Shown here: positions 33,992-42,476 of the stretch, in pieces
Layout of the letters: each line of letters starts with the position of its first letter
Numbering within the stretch: the stretch's first letter is position 1
Source: UBA7332 sp051652645
Lineage (GTDB): Bacteria > Bacteroidota > Bacteroidia > Bacteroidales > UBA7332
Length of the DNA stretch: 64,000 bases
Direction of reading: 5' to 3'
Assembly: GCA_051652645.1 (NCBI GenBank)
Contig: JBOFUP010000092.1
Coordinates: forward strand, 15,670-79,669
Position numbers and translations under genes: made by a program
Notes under the pieces: generated by a model
What the model was told of the DNA's origin: nothing
The model's input: the letters and a program-made list of their open reading frames with translations, nothing else
The model's database searches: none

Positions 33992-34213
33992 TTAATACTC
34001 CTCTTCGTTGAAAAGGAAGTCTTCTTTACTAGGATAGTCAGGCCAAATATCCTCTATTGACTCGTATACTTCGCCTTCATCTTCCATTTCAGAAAGGTTT
34101 TCGATCACCTCCATAGGTGCTCCTGAGCGCATAGCGTAGTCGATCAACTCATCTTTCGAGGCAGGCCATGGTGCATCCTCTAACTTTGATGCTAGTTCCA
34201 AAGTCCAGTACAT
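33992..34213 (-). CDS. DUF2795 domain-containing small protein
   Basis: 73 residues, strongly acidic. The core LASKLEDAPWPASKDELIDYAMRSGAPMEVIENLSEM matches DUF2795, a helical module widespread in Bacteroidetes as a stand-alone protein of this size. The C-terminal tail is nearly all acidic and aromatic (EDIWPDYPSKEDFLFNEEEY). Its function is not known. It has its own promoter and terminator, so it is a single-gene unit. Confidence 0.88.
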   Translation of the reverse strand: MYWTLELASKLEDAPWPASKDELIDYAMRSGAPMEVIENLSEMEDEGEVYESIEDIWPDYPSKEDFLFNEEEY

Positions 34214-34268
34214 AGTTATATATTGTTTATGGTTTGTAATATATTTAATTTTATTCTAATTGGGACGA

Positions 34269-34299
34269 CAAAAATATACCTTTTTCACTTTAAATACAA
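34269..34299 (-). promoter_or_regulatory. Promoter of the DUF2795 gene
   Basis: On the minus strand TTG (34297-34299), 20 bp, then an exact TATTTTTG (34269-34276). It lies inside the 3' end of the neighbouring adenosyltransferase gene. Confidence 0.6.
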
Positions 34300-34859
34300 T
34301 CCTTGTCCCAGAAAATCTCTTGTGAGCTTTTAAGGCATAGTTCTCTTGAGTATGCAAAAAGGTAATCAGATATACGATTTACAAATTGAAGCACTAGGGG
34401 ACTAACTGCTTCAGTTTCGGAAATCTCGCATATTAATCTCTCTGCTCTTCTTGTTACTGTTCTACAGATGTGAGCTTGTGCCGCAGCTCTATTCCCTCCA
34501 GGAAGAACAAATCTATTTAGAGGAGGTAGCTTCTGATCTATAGCGTCTATCTCTCCCTCTATATGTTTGATATTTTCCTCGCTAATTGTACACCCATGTT
34601 TGTAGTATGGTGAATCAGGCTCAGTGGCAAGGTATCCACCAACGGAAAAGAGTTTATGTTGTATGAACTGTAGCGTTTTAATCTGCTCATCATTTGAAGA
34701 GATTTCGCAAATGAGTAGCCCAATGTTGGCATTTAGCTCGTCAATGGTTCCATAAGCGTGTAGTCTCAGGGATGATTTGCTCACTCGACGACCTCCAACA
34801 AGAGAGGTCTTACCTTGATCGCCAGTTTTAGTATATAGTTTGCTTTTAGTAGAACTCAT
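34290..34859 (-). CDS. Cob(I)alamin adenosyltransferase, PduO type
   Basis: 189 residues. The PduO/MMAB family attaches adenosyl to corrinoids to give adenosylcobalamin. Motifs: YTKTGDQGKTSLVGGRRVSKSS at about 9-30, the YGTIDELNANIGL segment at about 36-48, ICRTVTRRAERLI and the C-terminal FVNRISDYLFAYSR. It begins 21 bp after the methyltransferase gene, so the two may be cotranscribed. No other cobamide gene is near, which fits salvage. Confidence 0.93.
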   Translation of the reverse strand: MSSTKSKLYTKTGDQGKTSLVGGRRVSKSSLRLHAYGTIDELNANIGLLICEISSNDEQIKTLQFIQHKLFSVGGYLATEPDSPYYKHGCTISEENIKHIEGEIDAIDQKLPPLNRFVLPGGNRAAAQAHICRTVTRRAERLICEISETEAVSPLVLQFVNRISDYLFAYSRELCLKSSQEIFWDKDCI

Positions 34860-34880
34860 GTTTGTCTGTTCTATTGATGA

Positions 34881-35645
34881 TTAAATGAAGTAGTTTTTCC
34901 TATTGAGTGCAGTGTCGAGGAATAATAGAGCATGTTTCTTCTGATCAATTATCATTTGAGCTACACCGCTTCGAAGAACATCTTTCCACTCGTTTCTTAA
35001 CTCCTGAGACTGAGTTAGTCGATCTATAAGTATCACACCATTGTGAGTGCTGATTGATCTAGCTATTTGTATTGTCTCAAGTAGAGTCTTTCCTGCTATT
35101 GCTCCATGAAGGTATATAAACTCAAATTTTCTGTTGTCAGAGGCAAGAGGTATATTATCTATAATTTGAATGTTAGATATCTTTGCTCTATTGATATGAT
35201 GGTTTATATATTCCACATCACCCTTTCTTTGTATCAGCAGCGATATGTGTGGATTACTATCAGTTTGAGCTATTGCAATAGTAGAGAGTCCATAGTAACT
35301 TCCAATCTCTAGAACATATTTTGGCTGTAAATGGTTTATGATCTTGCAAAGTATGTGGAACTTCTTCTTATTGATGTGTTTGCCACTCTTGTTACATACA
35401 AACTCGATGGCCTCATCGAGTTGATTAACGTTGCCATATGTCAACTTACCTCTCATAACTTGTGTGATGAGATTAAACGCAAAAGGGCTGTGAACACCAA
35501 AGCCTCTTTTATTGCGAAAACGGCGGATATATTTTGGACTCAAATCTTTGAATGTTATGTTTAACTCAGAGCAATTAATGGTGCTATAACACACAAAGAT
35601 ATTGAAAAGTAGGGGAAATATTACTATTTTTGCATACAACCTCAA
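34881..35645 (-). CDS. Class I SAM-dependent methyltransferase-like protein
   Basis: Up to 254 residues. The core is a Rossmann methyltransferase: YVLEIGSYYGLSTIAIAQ is motif I, followed by IQIIDNIPLA, FIYLHGAIAGKTLLETIQIA and GVILIDRL. The N-terminal YIRRFRNKRGFGVHSPFAFNLI block is typical of a Bacteroidetes O-methyltransferase-like group. The longest frame starts at a TTG (35645) only 20 bp from the divergent parC start, and its first 17 codons contain the parC -7 element. A GTG about 17 codons in, or a start near the FKDLSPKYIRRF segment, is more likely. Substrate unknown. Confidence 0.75.
   Translation of the reverse strand: MRLYAKIVIFPLLFNIFVCYSTINCSELNITFKDLSPKYIRRFRNKRGFGVHSPFAFNLITQVMRGKLTYGNVNQLDEAIEFVCNKSGKHINKKKFHILCKIINHLQPKYVLEIGSYYGLSTIAIAQTDSNPHISLLIQRKGDVEYINHHINRAKISNIQIIDNIPLASDNRKFEFIYLHGAIAGKTLLETIQIARSISTHNGVILIDRLTQSQELRNEWKDVLRSGVAQMIIDQKKHALLFLDTALNRKNYFI
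35602..35632 (+). promoter_or_regulatory. Promoter of parC
   Basis: TTG (35602-35604), 20 bp, then an exact TATTTTTG (35625-35632), 32 bp before the parC ATG. It overlaps the longest reading of the divergent methyltransferase gene. Confidence 0.65.
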
Positions 35646-35664
35646 TAAATGAGCAGCTAAAGGA

Positions 35665-38301
35665 ATGATTAACGAAAATGAACATAGGGATCAAAAGATG
35701 CATCACCTCTCGGGGATGTACCAAAGTTGGTTTTTAGATTACGCTTCTTACGTAATTCTTGAACGTGCGGTGCCACATATTAATGATGGATTGAAACCAG
35801 TTCAGAGGCGTATTCTTCACTCGATGAAACGTCTCGATGATGGGCGTTATAATAAGGTGGCAAACATTATAGGACATACCATGCAGTTTCATCCACATGG
35901 TGATGCTTCCATAGGTGATGCTTTAGTTCAGCTAGGGCAAAAGGATCTAATGGTAGATTGTCAGGGTAACTGGGGAAATATATTGACAGGAGATGGGGCT
36001 GCTGCACCCAGATATATTGAGGCTAGATTGTCAAAGTTTGCACTAGATGTTGTTTTTAATCCAAAGACAACAGAGTGGAAGCCATCCTATGATGGAAGGA
36101 ATAAGGAGCCGTTAACGTTGCCTGTGAAGTTCCCTCTTCTGCTAGCTCAAGGAGTCGAGGGTATAGCTGTGGGTTTGTCTTCGAAGATATTGCCACATAA
36201 CTTTAATGAGTTGATAGATGCTTCAGTAGCTTATCTTAAAGGGGAGGAGTTTGTTATATATCCAGATTTCCTCACCGGTGGTTCAATAGATGTATCTCGT
36301 TATAATGACGGAGAGCGTGGCGGTGCAGTTAAGGTAAGAGCCAGAATAGAGAAGAAGGATAATAGAACCCTTTCTATCACACAATTGCCTTTCGGTAAAA
36401 CTACGTCTACTCTAATTGAGTCTATCCTAAAGGCTAATGATAAGGGTAAGATCAAGATAAGAAAGGTTGATGATAATACGGCAAAAGATGTTGAAATATT
36501 GATACACCTACAGCCGGGTGTATCATCTGATAAGGCTATCGATGCACTTTATGCTTTTACAGACTGTGAGACCTCTATCTCGCCAAACTGTTGTGTCATT
36601 TCAGAAAATAAGCCACACTTCCTCTGTGTGAGTGAGGTTTTACGATTTAATACAGACCAAACTCGCGAGCTTCTTAAGCGAGAGCTTGAGATAGAGAAGG
36701 GTGAGTTGCAGCAGCAGTTACATTTTGCATCGTTAGAGAAGATATTTATAGAGCAGAGAATATATAAAGACAAAGGCTTTGAAGAGAGCTCTAATATGGA
36801 TGAGGCTGTTGAGCATATTGAAAAGAAGCTTCACAAGTATAAGAAACTATTCATCAGAGAGGTTACTAAGGATGATATTCTTCGTCTTATGGAGATAAAG
36901 ATGGGTCGAATATTGAGATTTAACTCTCAGAAGGCTGACGAAATTATCCAAAATACTCAGGAGAGGATAAAGGAGATTGATTATAGTATATCCACAATTG
37001 TTGACTTTACAATCAGTTGGTTTCTTCGTCTAAAGGAGAAGTATGGTAAGAATTTTCCACGACAAACTGAAATTCGAAGCTTTGATACTATTGAAGCTAC
37101 AAAGGTTGTAGAAGCTAACGAGAAGCTATATATAAATAGGGCTGAGGGATTCATAGGAACATCTCTTAAGAGGGATGAGCTTGTATGCAGCTGCTCTGAT
37201 ATTGATGATATTATTATCTTCTATAGTGATGGTAGATATAAGATTGTCAAAGTGAGTGATAAGCTTTTTGTTGGAAAGGGTATTATTCATCTTGACGTAT
37301 TTAAGAAGAATGATAAGCGAACAATCTACAATGTTATTTATCGTGATGGAGAGTTTGGTACTTACTATATCAAGAGATTTAACGTAACTGGTATTACTCG
37401 GGATAGAGAGTATGATCTAACTCGCGGATCTGGGGGCTCAAAGGTTCTTTACTTCTCAGCAAATCCTAATGGTGAGGCTGAGGTTGTAAAAGTAATGCTT
37501 AAGCCAAAGCCTAGATTGAGACGTTTGCAGTTTGATGAGGATTTTAGTCGTGTTGATATAAAGGGACGTACTTCTATTGGATGTATTGTTACAAGGAATG
37601 ATGTAAGTAAGATAACCCTTAAGAGTAGGGGGAGCTCTACTCTTGGTGGGCGCCAAGTATGGTTTGACCATGATGTTTGTCGTCTTAACTATGATGGAAG
37701 GGGTGAGCTTCTAGGTGAATTTCATGGGGAGGATCTTATCCTTGTTGTTTTGAACAATGGGGAGTACTACACTTCAAACTTTGATCTGACAAACCACTTC
37801 GATAGAAATATCTATAGAATAGAGAAGTTGGATAGCGAAAAGGTGTGGTCGGTTGTTTACTTCGACGGGGAGACGAATAGTTACATCGCAAAACGTTTCC
37901 GTTTTGAGGCAGTAGCCCGCAAACAGTTCTTCATAAGTGAGCATGCTAAGTCAAGGCTTGTTCTCATAAGTGATGAGGTCTATCCGAGAATAAAGATTGA
38001 ATTTGCAGCCAAAGAAGCTCAAGAATCTCAAGAGATTGAACTTGACGAGTTCCAGATTCTTAAGAATATCAAATCGAAGGGTAAATCTATCAGTAGGTTT
38101 AAGGTCACAAAAGTTGAGGAGATTGAGCCTATAAGGTACCCAGAACCTGAGGTTGAGCCAGAAGAGGAGAGCTTTGATCTTGAAGGTGATGAGTTTGATG
38201 ATTTAGAGATCGATTCAGACCAAGAGTCATCGGAGGGCTCAGACGAGTTTGACGACTCAGCTATTAGAGATGAAATTGAGGGGCAGAAAAGGCTGTTCTG
38301 A
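35665..38301 (+). CDS. parC: DNA topoisomerase IV subunit A
   Basis: 878 residues. The N-terminal breakage-reunion domain carries YASYVILERAVPHINDGLKPVQRRILHSM-type residues, HTMQFHPHGDASIGDAL, and the catalytic tyrosine Y117 in AAAPRYIEARLS. A coiled-coil arm spans about 330-440 (ELEIEKGELQQQLHFASLEK). The C-terminal part forms a degenerate beta-pinwheel. The last 80 or so residues are very acidic (EPEVEPEEESFDLEGDEFDDLEID). It partners ParE (24714-26564). A strong terminator follows. Confidence 0.93.
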   Translation: MINENEHRDQKMHHLSGMYQSWFLDYASYVILERAVPHINDGLKPVQRRILHSMKRLDDGRYNKVANIIGHTMQFHPHGDASIGDALVQLGQKDLMVDCQGNWGNILTGDGAAAPRYIEARLSKFALDVVFNPKTTEWKPSYDGRNKEPLTLPVKFPLLLAQGVEGIAVGLSSKILPHNFNELIDASVAYLKGEEFVIYPDFLTGGSIDVSRYNDGERGGAVKVRARIEKKDNRTLSITQLPFGKTTSTLIESILKANDKGKIKIRKVDDNTAKDVEILIHLQPGVSSDKAIDALYAFTDCETSISPNCCVISENKPHFLCVSEVLRFNTDQTRELLKRELEIEKGELQQQLHFASLEKIFIEQRIYKDKGFEESSNMDEAVEHIEKKLHKYKKLFIREVTKDDILRLMEIKMGRILRFNSQKADEIIQNTQERIKEIDYSISTIVDFTISWFLRLKEKYGKNFPRQTEIRSFDTIEATKVVEANEKLYINRAEGFIGTSLKRDELVCSCSDIDDIIIFYSDGRYKIVKVSDKLFVGKGIIHLDVFKKNDKRTIYNVIYRDGEFGTYYIKRFNVTGITRDREYDLTRGSGGSKVLYFSANPNGEAEVVKVMLKPKPRLRRLQFDEDFSRVDIKGRTSIGCIVTRNDVSKITLKSRGSSTLGGRQVWFDHDVCRLNYDGRGELLGEFHGEDLILVVLNNGEYYTSNFDLTNHFDRNIYRIEKLDSEKVWSVVYFDGETNSYIAKRFRFEAVARKQFFISEHAKSRLVLISDEVYPRIKIEFAAKEAQESQEIELDEFQILKNIKSKGKSISRFKVTKVEEIEPIRYPEPEVEPEEESFDLEGDEFDDLEIDSDQESSEGSDEFDDSAIRDEIEGQKRLF

Positions 38302-38315
38302 CACAGAAATATATG

Positions 38316-38373
38316 TAAGGCTAGGTAAGAAGGTTCATTTTTGAATACTTCTTACCTAGCCTTACTCTTTTTA
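38316..38373 (+). terminator. Terminator after parC
   Basis: A perfect 17-bp stem (38316-38332 with 38348-38364) has a 15-nt loop, followed by CTCTTTTTATT. Confidence 0.85.
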
Positions 38374-38469
38374 TTGTATGTTGGATATTATATTTACTAT
38401 ACTCAAAAAGCGTATGTCAAAGTATAAACAAATGGATGTTTATGTTGTTAGACTTGAAACTTTATTCAC

Positions 38470-38477
38470 TATATTTG
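38470..38477 (+). promoter_or_regulatory. -7 element TATATTTG for the DUF4254 gene run
   Basis: An exact TAnnTTTG lies 33 bp upstream of the ATG at 38511. A TTG about 22 bp upstream is a possible -33. Confidence 0.5.
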
Positions 38478-38510
38478 CCCATAAACTAATTTGAAAACTA
38501 TAAAAAACAT

Positions 38511-39125
38511 ATGACTATGAGCAGTTTTAGTGTTCTCTCAAATGATATATTCTCTTCAGCGACTGCATACTATCACACAATGGATAATGTTGATGCAACG
38601 ATGGAAAACCCTTATGAAATAAGAACAATAGAGTATTATCTATTTCTAAAGAACTGGATTGATGCAGTACAATGGCACTTGGAGGATATTATTAGAGATC
38701 CAAATATTGATCCAGCAGAGGCTCTTTTAATCAAACGAAGAATCGATGCATCAAATCAAGATAGAACTGACTTAGTAGAACTTATTGATAGTTATTTCTT
38801 AGATAAGTACAAAAACGTTGTCGTAAATAGTGATGCGACAATAAATACAGAGAGTCCTGCTTGGGCTATAGATAGACTATCTATTCTTGCATTGAAGATT
38901 TATCATATGCAGCAAGAAGTTGACCGTACAGATGCTACGCCTGAACATATTGAGCAGTGTCGTGTTAAACTAAATATTCTTCTTGATCAGAGAGTAGATC
39001 TTTCTTCAGCTATAGATCAGTTATTGTCTGATATTGAGTCAGGATGTAAATTTATGAAGGTTTACAAGCAGATGAAGATGTACAATGATCCAAGTTTGAA
39101 CCCAGTACTCTATGCAAAAAAGTAA
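38511..39125 (+). CDS. DUF4254 domain-containing protein
   Basis: 204 residues, all helical. It matches the Bacteroidetes DUF4254 family: EYYLFLKNWIDAVQWHLEDIIRDPNIDPAEALLIKRRIDASNQDRTDLVE-type residues with the conserved NQ(D/K)R and E.I D pattern. The function is unknown, but genes of this family are commonly next to a heptosyltransferase-like GT9 gene, as here. Its last 14 bp overlap the start of the GT9 gene, so the two are probably translated together and may act in the same lipopolysaccharide step. Confidence 0.88.
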   Translation: MTMSSFSVLSNDIFSSATAYYHTMDNVDATMENPYEIRTIEYYLFLKNWIDAVQWHLEDIIRDPNIDPAEALLIKRRIDASNQDRTDLVELIDSYFLDKYKNVVVNSDATINTESPAWAIDRLSILALKIYHMQQEVDRTDATPEHIEQCRVKLNILLDQRVDLSSAIDQLLSDIESGCKFMKVYKQMKMYNDPSLNPVLYAKK

Positions 39126-40146
39126 GAGGGTATTGATATTGAGGTTCTCAGCTATTGGAGATGTGGCAATGGCACTTCCTGTTGTCTACTCTGTGGCTAA
39201 GGCCAACCCTGAGTGTGAATTTACTTTTGTGTCGCAATCATTTTTGGGGAAATTACTGGTAAATAAGCCATCAAACTTGACCTTTCTACCTATTAATATT
39301 TCGAAGGAAGAGAGGAGCTTTAAGGGGGTCATATTACTATTTAATCGCCTTTACAAAATGAATTTCGATATGGTGATTGACCTTCATGATGTTTTGAGAA
39401 CAAAAGTTATTCGTTCTCTTTTCTCATTGAGAGGTGTTCGATGTTCTGTTATTGACAAAGGTAGATCAGAAAAAAAAGCTCTTACGGCTAGGGATAATAA
39501 GGTTTTCAAGCAACTAAAGAGTAGTGTCGAAAGATATAAGGATACGATCAACCATGCTGGTTTTGATTTTGATTTGTCTTTTAACTCCCTTTTTGATGGT
39601 AAAAGTGCTGATTTAACCAAGGTAAACTCTATTTTCGGTAAGAAGAGTGGGAAGTGGATTGGTTTGGCTCCATTTGCAAAACATAAGGGGAAGATTTACC
39701 CATTAGATAAGTGCAGCATATTGATAGATCTTCTACTTAAGCGAGATGATGTGAAGATTCTTCTTTTCGGTGGCGGAGCTCATGAGATATCTGTTATGAA
39801 TGACCTTGCTGGTGGTAGGGATAGGGTACTTGTTACTGGGGGGTCTATGGAGTTTTATGACGAGCTTGCTCTTATGAGTCAACTCGATTTGATGATTTCT
39901 ATGGATTCGGCAAACATGCATCTAGCTTCACTTGTTGGAACTCCTGTAGTTTCTGTTTGGGGTGCTACTCATCCATTTGCTGGTTTTATGGGATATGGTC
40001 AATCAGCTGATCGAGCAGTTCAGTTGGACCTTCCCTGTAGACCATGCTCTGTATTTGGAGACAAGGAGTGCTATAGAGGCGATTTTGCTTGTATGGAGCA
40101 ATTGTCTCCTGAGAGAATAGAAGATGTTGTAAATAGATTGCTATAA
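39112..40146 (+). CDS. Glycosyltransferase family 9 (heptosyltransferase-like)
   Basis: 344 residues with a GT-B fold. N-terminal LILRFSAIGDVAMALPVVYSV (about 8-28) is the GT9 acceptor-side signature. The C-terminal half has IGLAPFAKHKGKIYPLDK, LLFGGGAHE, and the nucleotide-sugar-binding LMISMDSANMHLASLVGTPVVSVWG. These enzymes add heptose or another sugar to the lipopolysaccharide core at the inner membrane. The neighbours (DUF4254 and a Kdo-kinase-like protein) agree with core assembly. The actual sugar cannot be deduced. Confidence 0.92.
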   Translation: MQKSKRVLILRFSAIGDVAMALPVVYSVAKANPECEFTFVSQSFLGKLLVNKPSNLTFLPINISKEERSFKGVILLFNRLYKMNFDMVIDLHDVLRTKVIRSLFSLRGVRCSVIDKGRSEKKALTARDNKVFKQLKSSVERYKDTINHAGFDFDLSFNSLFDGKSADLTKVNSIFGKKSGKWIGLAPFAKHKGKIYPLDKCSILIDLLLKRDDVKILLFGGGAHEISVMNDLAGGRDRVLVTGGSMEFYDELALMSQLDLMISMDSANMHLASLVGTPVVSVWGATHPFAGFMGYGQSADRAVQLDLPCRPCSVFGDKECYRGDFACMEQLSPERIEDVVNRLL

Positions 40147-40185
40147 GCAAATTTTAAAGAGTCAGTCGCAGATAAACAAGAAAAG

Positions 40186-40956
40186 ATGAAAATACGAGTA
40201 GTAGTCAACCCAGATTATGCAAACTTCTTGAGTTTTGTAGAAGATCTGCCTTACTTATTTGATAAGTCGGGGGAGGTTATTTATAAGGGGAGGAACGAGT
40301 TGAGATTATATAATATTGATGGTATAGATCTTGTAGTTAAGAGCTTCAAGATACCAAATATAGTTAATCAGTTAGTATACTCATTGTTTCGGCCTTCAAA
40401 AAGTAGACGCTCGTATGAACATGCATTACGTTTATTAGATGGAGGATTCAATACTCCAGTTCCTATAGCCTATGTAGAGACAAGATCATTCGGACTGTTT
40501 AAAGGAAGCTATTTTGTCTCTTTTAAAGCTTGCGAGACAAGATTGTTGAGGGAGTTTGACGATGATAGTGTTCACGGACGTGAGGCTCTTATAGAGTCAA
40601 TAGGTAGTTACTTGGCATCCCTTCATGAAGCTGGGATATATCATGAGGATTTCTCTCCTGGGAATGTAATGTTTGACAAATTAGATGAGGGGGATCAGTA
40701 TAGCTTCTCTCTTGTTGACATTAATAGAATGAATTTCGGTACTATTAGTGAGCGAAGAGGGTATAGTGCATTTAGGCGCCTTTGGGGAGGTGATAATTTT
40801 TTTCGAATTGCCGCAGCTAGCTATGCTAGGGCTAGAGGATACGATCCTCAGACTGCTATAAAAATAGTGAGAGAAGAGGTGGCAAAATTTAGAAAGAGTA
40901 ATCACGCTCACCAAAAACGTAAGGCTTGGTTTCAAAAAATATTTGGACAAAAATAG
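40186..40956 (+). CDS. Lipopolysaccharide kinase, Kdo/WaaP (InaA) family
   Basis: 256 residues with a protein-kinase-like fold. The catalytic loop is IYHEDFSPGNVMFD (about residues 153-166, HxDxxxxN), and SLVDINRMNFG supplies the metal-binding aspartate. The N-lobe has VYKGRNELRLYNIDGIDLVVKSFK, including the ATP lysine (VVKSF). The family phosphorylates Kdo or heptose of lipopolysaccharide. It follows the GT9 gene by 39 bp. The substrate is inferred from family and context. Confidence 0.88.
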   Translation: MKIRVVVNPDYANFLSFVEDLPYLFDKSGEVIYKGRNELRLYNIDGIDLVVKSFKIPNIVNQLVYSLFRPSKSRRSYEHALRLLDGGFNTPVPIAYVETRSFGLFKGSYFVSFKACETRLLREFDDDSVHGREALIESIGSYLASLHEAGIYHEDFSPGNVMFDKLDEGDQYSFSLVDINRMNFGTISERRGYSAFRRLWGGDNFFRIAAASYARARGYDPQTAIKIVREEVAKFRKSNHAHQKRKAWFQKIFGQK

Positions 40957-40974
40957 GTTAATCACATATATGTT

Positions 40975-41733
40975 ATGGAACGAGAAATAGATCTTATTAT
41001 AGATAATATTGATGAGTTGCGAGCATTAGTTGTTGCAATGGGTGAAGAGGGTAGTTCTACAGGTATCCTACATCGAATCACATTGGACAAGGCCAACAAA
41101 ATTGTTAAGTTGATAACCAATATTGAATCAAATTCATTAAAAGAGATATCGAGTTCTTTGTCTCATATTGAAGACTCTTTACCTAAGAAGCCGAAATTAA
41201 TAGTTCCACCTCTAGAGATGGATAATAATCTTGTTGATGATAATGACGAGATTATCCATGTTGACATTCCTGATGATTCGAACCTGGTTGATGAGACTAA
41301 GTTTGACGATGTTAAGATAGCGGAACCCCTCGAACTTAATAAAAATCTGGTAGATGATTATGATGAGGATCTCATACAAGATTATAAAGATGAAGGATTA
41401 GATCCAGAGATAGATTCGGCTAATATTAAACCTCTTGAAGAGATCAACATAAAGGTGTTAGGAGAGAAAGTATCAACATCTTCTAATGTTGAAAGGTCAA
41501 TGTTCAAGAAGATAGATGATATAAGGGAATTAATATCCCTAAATGATAGATTCCTATTCCTTAGAGAACTTTTCGGTGGTAACAGTATGCTAATGGATCA
41601 AACATTAGATCAAATTAACTCAATGAATAGCTTTGAGGAGTGTAGTGAGATGTTAACCAACATATTTGATTGGGATACGGAGAGTGAGTCGACGAAATAT
41701 TTTTTTACGCTAATCACTCAACGATTTAGGTAA
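40975..41733 (+). CDS. Hypothetical acidic protein with conserved C-terminal module
   Basis: 252 residues with no membrane segment or signal peptide. The N-terminal 60 residues are helical (LIIDNIDELRALVVAMGEEG). The middle (about 78-150) is acidic and has an imperfect repeat of NLVDD/NLVDE preceded by LE(M/L)(D/N), at least three times (EMDNNLVDDNDE, DSNLVDETKFDD, ELNKNLVDDYDE). The C-terminal 75 residues (IRELISLNDRFLFLRELFGGNSMLMDQTLDQIN) are a module I recognise from many Bacteroidetes hypothetical proteins. It sits in a run with LPS genes and rsmI. Function unknown. Confidence 0.8.
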   Translation: MEREIDLIIDNIDELRALVVAMGEEGSSTGILHRITLDKANKIVKLITNIESNSLKEISSSLSHIEDSLPKKPKLIVPPLEMDNNLVDDNDEIIHVDIPDDSNLVDETKFDDVKIAEPLELNKNLVDDYDEDLIQDYKDEGLDPEIDSANIKPLEEINIKVLGEKVSTSSNVERSMFKKIDDIRELISLNDRFLFLRELFGGNSMLMDQTLDQINSMNSFEECSEMLTNIFDWDTESESTKYFFTLITQRFR

Positions 41734-41770
41734 TGATTTGTTATTAATTAAAAATAAGGTTAACCAACCT

Positions 41771-42442
41771 ATGGGTAAATTATTTGTTGTTCCTACTCCA
41801 GTAGGTAATTTGGAGGATATGACCTTGAGAGCTATAAGGGTTCTTAAGGAGGTTGACTTAATTCTTGCAGAAGATACAAGAACTAGCTCTAAGCTATTAA
41901 AGCATTTTGAGATTGAGACTCGTATGCAGTCTCACCATAAGTTTAATGAGCATAAGAGTGTTGAGCATGTCGTTCAGCGCATACAAGCAGGGGAGAATAT
42001 AGCTTTGATCTCTGATGCAGGAACACCTGCAATATCTGATCCAGGGTTCCTACTAGTTCGCTCTTGTGCCCGTGCAGGGGTTGAGGTAGAGACTCTTCCT
42101 GGAGCAACAGCTTTAATTCCTGCATTGGTTAACTCTGGTTTGCCAAATGATAGGTTCTGTTTTGAAGGCTTTCTTCCTCCAAAGAAAGGTCGTATGACTC
42201 GTCTAAAGGAGTTAGCAGAGGAGAATAGAAGTATTGTATTCTATGAGTCGCCTTATCGTGTGGTTAAAACTCTTACTCAACTTGCCGAATATTTCGGTGC
42301 TGATAGACAGGCTTCTTTTAGCAGAGAGATATCAAAACTTCATGAAGATACTCAAAGAGGAACTCTTGAGGAGTTAATAGCATACTTCTCAGAGAAAGAG
42401 CCTAAGGGTGAATTTGTCATTGTTGTGGCTGGTAGAGGTTGA
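41771..42442 (+). CDS. rsmI: 16S rRNA (cytidine(1402)-2'-O)-methyltransferase
   Basis: 223 residues from the ATG at 41771; an in-frame TTG at 41738 is less likely. It belongs to the tetrapyrrole-methylase fold family. Motifs: LFVVPTPVGNLEDMTLRAIRVLKE, LILAEDTRTSSKLLKHF, LISDAGTPAISDPGFLLV, LPGATALIPALVNSGLP, FEGFLPPKKGR and FYESPYRV. It methylates C1402 in the ribosomal P site together with RsmH. A typical RsmI has a C-terminal extension of 30-50 residues that is absent here, as in the short form in many Bacteroidetes. Confidence 0.95.
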   Translation: MGKLFVVPTPVGNLEDMTLRAIRVLKEVDLILAEDTRTSSKLLKHFEIETRMQSHHKFNEHKSVEHVVQRIQAGENIALISDAGTPAISDPGFLLVRSCARAGVEVETLPGATALIPALVNSGLPNDRFCFEGFLPPKKGRMTRLKELAEENRSIVFYESPYRVVKTLTQLAEYFGADRQASFSREISKLHEDTQRGTLEELIAYFSEKEPKGEFVIVVAGRG

Positions 42443-42476
42443 GTATTTGTAACTGATTGATTTAATTAAAAACAAT

